Below are positions 60,264-64,000 of a DNA stretch of 64,000 nucleotides, one piece after another. The notes under the pieces are model-generated. The model was not told where the DNA came from, searched no databases, and worked only from the letters and a program-made list of their open reading frames with translations. A program made the translations under genes and the position numbers. The stretch lies in contig CAVYZS010000002.1 in NCBI GenBank assembly GCA_963773085.1, forward strand, positions 62,001 through 126,000, written 5' to 3'. The stretch's first letter is position 1. Every line of letters starts with the position of its first letter. This DNA comes from JAENVT01 sp963773085 (GTDB taxonomy: Bacteria; Actinomycetota; Acidimicrobiia; Acidimicrobiales; Ilumatobacteraceae).

Positions 60264-61096
60264 GTGCGGCAGGTGCGTTCGGTCTTCGTCGGGGTGCTGA
60301 TTGCTGTCTCATGGTGTTCGGCTGTCAGTGGTGCACCACCGTCGGAGCCGCCTGTCGAGCCGTCGACCAGCGTTGCCGTCGAGCCGCTTGGTCCATCACT
60401 GCCGGCGATCCAGCAGCCACCACCGATCGTCGATCCGAACGTCGTCTCCGGGCCTCTGGTAGTCGTTCCCCCAGGTTGCAAGGCTCCTCCGGCGCCGGTA
60501 GCGGTGTTCGTCGGCACGCTCTCCGACTCTGATGCGACCACAGGGCGATTCGCTGTGCAGCAGATTCGTGCCGGCAGTCTCGACGGGTACGCGGTCGAGA
60601 CGATCGTCGATGTTCGTTTCGACGATGACATCAGGTTCCTGCGCACCGGTCAGCAGTATCTGGTCGGAGCGATTCCCGACCCGATAACGGGTGTGCTGCG
60701 ATCCAAGGTCCGTCTTCCGGCCCCGCTGTTCGGCGGTGATGCCGTGATCGGCGTCGACGACACCGACCTGCGCTGCCCGAGGGTCGAAGACGGCGTGAAG
60801 ACGTTGCTCGTCGACGGGACCGAGGTCGACACCGGTGTGCTGGCGCCGCTCAAGACTGCAAAGAGGTCACTGTTGAGGGCAGTACTCAAGCCATTGGGTA
60901 TCGCGATCGCGGTGCTCGCGGTGCTGGCCACGATCAAGCTGCTCGTCTTCGCCATGGTCCGGGCGGCGCCGCGAGTCGGACTTCGACTCCGTACGGCGCC
61001 CCCCGGAGGTGCACCGGGACCGCAAACACGCCGACAACGAAACTTCTCATGCCGAGGATTCAGGCTCTGCCGAGAATTCCACACCCGAGCGGGTCT
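60264..61096 (+). CDS. exported membrane-anchored protein, probable frameshift near the end
   Basis: A secreted protein with signal peptide RSVFVGVLIAVSWCSAVSG, a Pro-rich segment, a domain with Cys (PPGCKAPPAP, LRCPRVEDG) around VFVGTLSDSDATTGRFAVQQ, and one transmembrane helix (IAIAVLAVLATIKLLVFAMV). As given, the frame runs on to 61193 and overlaps rpe. If one C is missing from the C6 run at 60999-61004, the tail becomes HRDRKHADNETSHAEDSGS ending at 61096 (277 aa), which looks more natural. The function is unknown. Confidence 0.65.
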
Positions 61097-61120
61097 GAGT
61101 GCAGGCGTTGGGAATGTGGG

Positions 61121-61804
61121 TCAGGCTCTGGCGGCAGCGGCTCTGGCCCGCAGGTCATTGACGGCGTGCTCGAGCCCGAGGGGGTCGCGGTAGAGGGCAC
61201 TTCCGGCGACCAGCACGTTGGCGCCCGCGGCGGCCGCGGCGGCGATCGTCTCCGGCCCGATTCCACCATCCACCTCGACGTCGATCTCGTCGGACCGCCC
61301 GGCGGCACTGATCATCTCGACGACCTCGGCGATCTTCGGTTCCATCGTGGCGATGTATCGCTGACCACCGAAACCGGGGTTGACCGTCATCACCAACACC
61401 AGGTCGACCAGATCGAGAACGTGAGCAACGGCGTCAGCGGGAGTAGCTGGATTGAGGGCGACACCCGCGGTCGCGCCGAGTGAGGCGATGTTGGCAAGCG
61501 TGCGATGAAGGTGGGTGCACGCCTCGGCGTGAACGATGAGTCGTTGGCATCCGGCGCGGACGTATTCGGCAGCCATGGCATCGGGCGTCAGCACCATCAG
61601 GTGCGCTTCGAACGGCAGTGAACAGTGCTTGCGCGCCGCGGCGATCACGTCGGGTCCGAATGTCAGGTTGGGCACGAACTGGCCGTCCATCACGTCCCAC
61701 TGGATCCTGTCGACGCCGGCGGTCTCCAGGGCGGCAACCTCCTCGCCCAGTTTGGCGAAATCCGCTGGCAGCACACTCGGAACGATTTCGATCGGTCGCG
61801 GCAT
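61121..61804 (-). CDS. rpe: ribulose-phosphate 3-epimerase
   Basis: A 227-aa TIM-barrel enzyme of the pentose phosphate pathway that interconverts ribulose-5-P and xylulose-5-P. Motifs: IVPSVLPADFAKLGEE, IQWDVMDGQFVPNLTFGPD (metal Asp), FEAHLMVLTPD (His), MTVNPGFGGQRYIA and VDGGIGPETI. ATG 61804 is preceded by TACCCT eight bases upstream. It diverges from the methyltransferase gene. Confidence 0.96.
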   Translation of the reverse strand: MPRPIEIVPSVLPADFAKLGEEVAALETAGVDRIQWDVMDGQFVPNLTFGPDVIAAARKHCSLPFEAHLMVLTPDAMAAEYVRAGCQRLIVHAEACTHLHRTLANIASLGATAGVALNPATPADAVAHVLDLVDLVLVMTVNPGFGGQRYIATMEPKIAEVVEMISAAGRSDEIDVEVDGGIGPETIAAAAAAGANVLVAGSALYRDPLGLEHAVNDLRARAAAARA

Positions 61805-61812
61805 CGTCCCCG

Positions 61813-61818
61813 AGGGTA
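61813..61818 (-). promoter_or_regulatory. TACCCT -10 element of rpe
   Basis: On the minus strand TACCCT is followed by eight bases and ATG 61804. Confidence 0.45.
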
Positions 61819-61845
61819 GTGGGTGGCGCCTGCGGCCAGGAGATC

Positions 61846-61851
61846 TACAGT
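61846..61851 (+). promoter_or_regulatory. TACAGT -10 element of the methyltransferase gene
   Basis: TACAGT is followed by eight bases and ATG 61860, consistent with leaderless transcription and with that start codon. Confidence 0.45.
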
Positions 61852-61859
61852 CGTCGCCG

Positions 61860-63054
61860 ATGTCTTCGATCGTGGTGCGGGCTGAAAAGATGGCGGCTGG
61901 CGGCGACGCCATTGCCCGCCTCTCCGATGGTCGCATCGCCTTCGTTCGCGGTGCCTTGCCTGACGAGTTGGTCGCCGTCGAGGTGGTGCAGGCCAAGAAG
62001 GACTTCGTTCGCGCCGAAGTGGTCGATGTCATCGAGCCCTCTGCCGATCGAGTGGAGCCACCGTGCTCCGGGCACGCTGCGGGCTGCGGCGGCTGCCCCT
62101 GGCAACACGTCGACGCCTCCGCGCAGCTCGGCCTCAAAGCATCCATCGTGCTCGAGGCCTTGAAGCGAACCGGCAAACTGAGCGAACCCGTCGTTGACAT
62201 CGGCTCCTCCGTCCCGGCGTGGGCCTACCGCACCACGCTGCGCCTCGCTACCGGTCACGGCGACCGTCTCGGGCTTCGCGGACGCCATTCGCACGATGTG
62301 GTCGAGCTCGACGGGTGTCCGGTCAGCCACCCGCTGTTGGAGGACCATGCTCGCCGAAGTGCGTGTCCGGGGGCAGGGCGAAGTCAGCCTTCGCGTCGGG
62401 GCGGCTACACAACAGCGGTCGGCGTGGATCGTCGAGGGCGACATCGAGCTGCTCGGCCTGCCAGCCGACGTCGACGCTCGGACCGACGGCCACGGTGCAC
62501 GAGGTCGTTGCCGGCAAGACCCTGCGAGTCAGTGCGCGGTCGTTCTTCCAGTCGGGACCGGATGCCGCAGAGCTCCTGGTGACCGCCGTCCGTCAGGCGT
62601 GCGCCGACCTGATCGACGCCGACTCCATCGTCGACGCCTATGGGGGCGTCGGCTTGTTCGCTTCTGCCTTGGGCGGCCGGAGGCTGACCCTTGTCGAAGG
62701 CAGTCGAGGCAGCGTGCGCGGATGCCGTGGTCAACCTTGCCGATCTCCGGGCCGATCGCCGGACTGACGTCGTCTGCGCGCAGGTCGAGCAGTGGCGGCC
62801 GCGCCGCGCGGACCTCGTCGTCGCCGATCCGTCGCGGCAGCGGCCTCGGCCGGCAGGCAGTAGCCGTTCTGGCCGGTACGCATGCGCGGAGAATCGTCGT
62901 GGTCAGTTGCGATCCGGTCTCTCTCGCTCGCGATGCCGGCTTGCTGCGCGAGGCGGGTTACGAACATGTGCGGTCGATCGTCTACGACCTGTTTCCCCAG
63001 ACCCATCACGTTGAAACGATCAGTACGTTCGACCGGTCGACGGCACCGTCGTGA
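61860..63054 (+). CDS. TrmA/RumA-type RNA (uracil-C5)-methyltransferase, four one-base frameshifts
   Basis: Pieces in successive frames reconstruct one enzyme: TRAM-like start VVRAEKMAAGGDAIARLSDG, Fe-S cysteines PPCSGHAAGCGGCPWQHV, then LEDMLAEVRVRGQGEVSLRV, VAGKTLRVSARSFFQSGPDA, VDAYGGVGLFASAL (SAM site), ACADAVVNLADLRAD, and the catalytic VVVSCDPVSLARDAG. The breaks lie near 62345, 62490, 62708 and 62830; each is explained by one extra base, three of them in a CC or GG pair. Removing four bases gives an intact 396-aa protein. It methylates uridine in 23S rRNA or tRNA; which one cannot be said. Confidence 0.82.
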
Positions 63055-63057
63055 GGC

Positions 63058-63645
63058 TCAGAGGCGCTGCATCCGACCGCCCACCCGGTCGAGGAATGCC
63101 TGCCGGCCAGCAGTAGTCGAACGGTCGATGTCGTACATGGCGAGCCACGTCGTGCGGGCGAAGCGGTGGCACAACACGCGCACCGATCTGCCGATCACCC
63201 TCCGCCCGGTCTCACCCTCCATGAGATTGACCAACTTCGACGACCCGTGAGTCGTGATGGTGACCAGTCGACGAACGTTGGTGAGCCGCGGCCTGACACG
63301 CACGGCACCATCGGCCAGGTCCCAGGCGACACCGCGCACGAGCACCCGATCGAGCCAGCCCTTCAGCATCGCCGGCTGTCCACTCCACCACGTGGGGTAG
63401 ATGAACACCAACACCTGGCACCACTGCAGTCGCTGGCAGTAATCGGTGATCGCCGGCTCGAGGCTCGGTACCGCCAGGTAGTCGAGTCGCTCCTGCAGCG
63501 AAAGTGCCGGTTCGAACTTGTCCTCGTACAGGTCGGTCACCTTCACCTCGTGGCCGGCCGCTCGCAGGGCATCGACCGCTCGCCGGCGCACCGCCGCAGT
63601 GAACGACTCCGGGTCCGGATGGCAGTACACGACGTAGACCTTCAC
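63058..63645 (-). CDS. flavodoxin-fold NAD(P)H:quinone oxidoreductase
   Basis: A 195-aa protein of the NQO/MdaB flavodoxin-like family. VYVVYCHPDPESFTAAVRRR binds the FMN/FAD phosphate, LVFIYPTWWSGQPAMLKGWL is the family core near residues 79-98, and VRRLVTITTHGSSK follows. It should transfer hydride from NAD(P)H to quinones or similar. GTG 63645 overlaps the stop of its upstream paralogue (GTGA). Confidence 0.88.
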   Translation of the reverse strand: MKVYVVYCHPDPESFTAAVRRRAVDALRAAGHEVKVTDLYEDKFEPALSLQERLDYLAVPSLEPAITDYCQRLQWCQVLVFIYPTWWSGQPAMLKGWLDRVLVRGVAWDLADGAVRVRPRLTNVRRLVTITTHGSSKLVNLMEGETGRRVIGRSVRVLCHRFARTTWLAMYDIDRSTTAGRQAFLDRVGGRMQRL

Positions 63646-64000
63646 AGCGACCTCATCCTCCGGTCCACGCGCCGCAGGAACGCGGCACGCTGCTCGGCGG
63701 TTCGGGAGTCGATTGCGTACAGCCCCAGCCATGATCGGCGCGTCAGGAACGCCGTGTTCAGCCTGAGGGCTCGCAGCAGGGTTCGCCGTCCGTTGTCGTG
63801 GATGACCTTCACATAGGGCCAGCGCGCGCCGTACGTGGAAATCCCGATGAGATGGTGCACGTGGGTCAGGCCGCGGCGCACGTGCTGGTTTTCGTCGAAC
63901 ACGAAGCCGACTCCGGGCACCATGACGCGCTCGAGCCAACCCTTGAGGATGGCCGGCATCGTGCTCCACCACGTCGGGTAGACGAACACGAGAACCTCGG
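63642..64000 (-). CDS. second flavodoxin-fold quinone oxidoreductase, 5' end outside the window
   Basis: The C-terminal 119 or so codons of a paralogue of the downstream gene: VLVFVYPTWWSTMPAILKGW, ERVMVPGVGFVFDEN, LIGISTYGARWPYVK and a similar C-terminus (AAFLRRVDRRMRSL). The frame is open to base 64000. The two genes form a translationally coupled tandem pair that arose by duplication. Confidence 0.85.
   Translation of the reverse strand, partial: EVLVFVYPTWWSTMPAILKGWLERVMVPGVGFVFDENQHVRRGLTHVHHLIGISTYGARWPYVKVIHDNGRRTLLRALRLNTAFLTRRSWLGLYAIDSRTAEQRAAFLRRVDRRMRSL

Noticed and set aside
1..64000. tRNA, rRNA, insertion sequences, phage attachment sites, replication origin
   Set aside because: I looked for conserved tRNA arms, transposase motifs, integrase motifs and DnaA-box clusters and saw none; a tRNA scan would be needed to be certain.

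Overview
The window is a dense, high-GC bacterial chromosome segment, almost certainly from an actinobacterium. The best guess is a lineage near the Acidimicrobiia/Ilumatobacter group, judged from overall gene content; this is inference, since there is no 16S rRNA here. Three things support Actinobacteria: the gene order rsmD-coaD-(SepIVA-like)-DUF177-rpmF-plsX-acpP-rnc-mutM-smc-ftsY-ffh-rpsP-khpA-rimM-trmD-rplS-DUF2469-yraN, which largely follows the mycobacterial block; a GTP-dependent PEP carboxykinase and a kgd-type 2-oxoglutarate E1; and many GTG/TTG starts. I see no rRNA, tRNA, CRISPR array, prophage or insertion sequence. No stretch over 300 bases lacks a gene.

Layout. 1-6700: end of kgd, a broken DUF222/HNH nuclease, a GNAT acetyltransferase, an EF-hand mini-protein, a divergent methyltransferase/TetR pair, an ArsR-SRPBCC operon with a perfect operator palindrome, and a HAD phosphatase. 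6700-18100: a NYN-S1 RNA-binding nuclease, exonuclease III, a UvrD-like helicase, a PH-SHOCT membrane protein, LLM oxidoreductase-galK, an acyl-CoA racemase, a PIG-L deacetylase, a phosphatase, a lipoprotein and a ferritin-like protein. 18100-24260: pckG, a cold-shock-like protein, rpmB, a DAK2 kinase and recG. 24370-32570: accessory catabolic and lipoprotein genes lying between recG and rsmD. 32566-37920: rsmD to mutM. 37920-39180: a decayed AbiEi/DUF559-type gene bracketed by three copies of an inverted-repeat element. 39196-52135: smc, a potADBC polyamine transporter inserted before ftsY, a lipoprotein, a roughly 100-bp palindrome, ffh, rpsP, khpA and rimM. 52349-55957: a large LPXTG-anchored surface protein made of Cys-paired repeats behind a structured leader. 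56066-64000: membrane and DUF proteins, trmD, rplS, yraN, two very small genes, a crotonase, rpe, a trmA/rumA-type methyltransferase and two tandem flavodoxin-like quinone reductases.

Expression. Many genes have a TANNNT -10 hexamer 6-9 bases before an ATG/GTG start, which implies leaderless mRNAs and helped choose starts. Others are coupled through 4-base ATGA/GTGA/TTGA overlaps. The three ribosomal protein genes rpmB, rpmF and rpsP share a related promoter plus 31-37-nt leader.

Caution. At least eleven single-base frameshifts interrupt otherwise intact conserved genes, including the normally essential ftsY and four in one rRNA methyltransferase. Most look like one extra base in a short G or C run. 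I read most of these as sequence or assembly errors rather than pseudogenes; the DUF559 gene, which has a larger deletion, is the exception.
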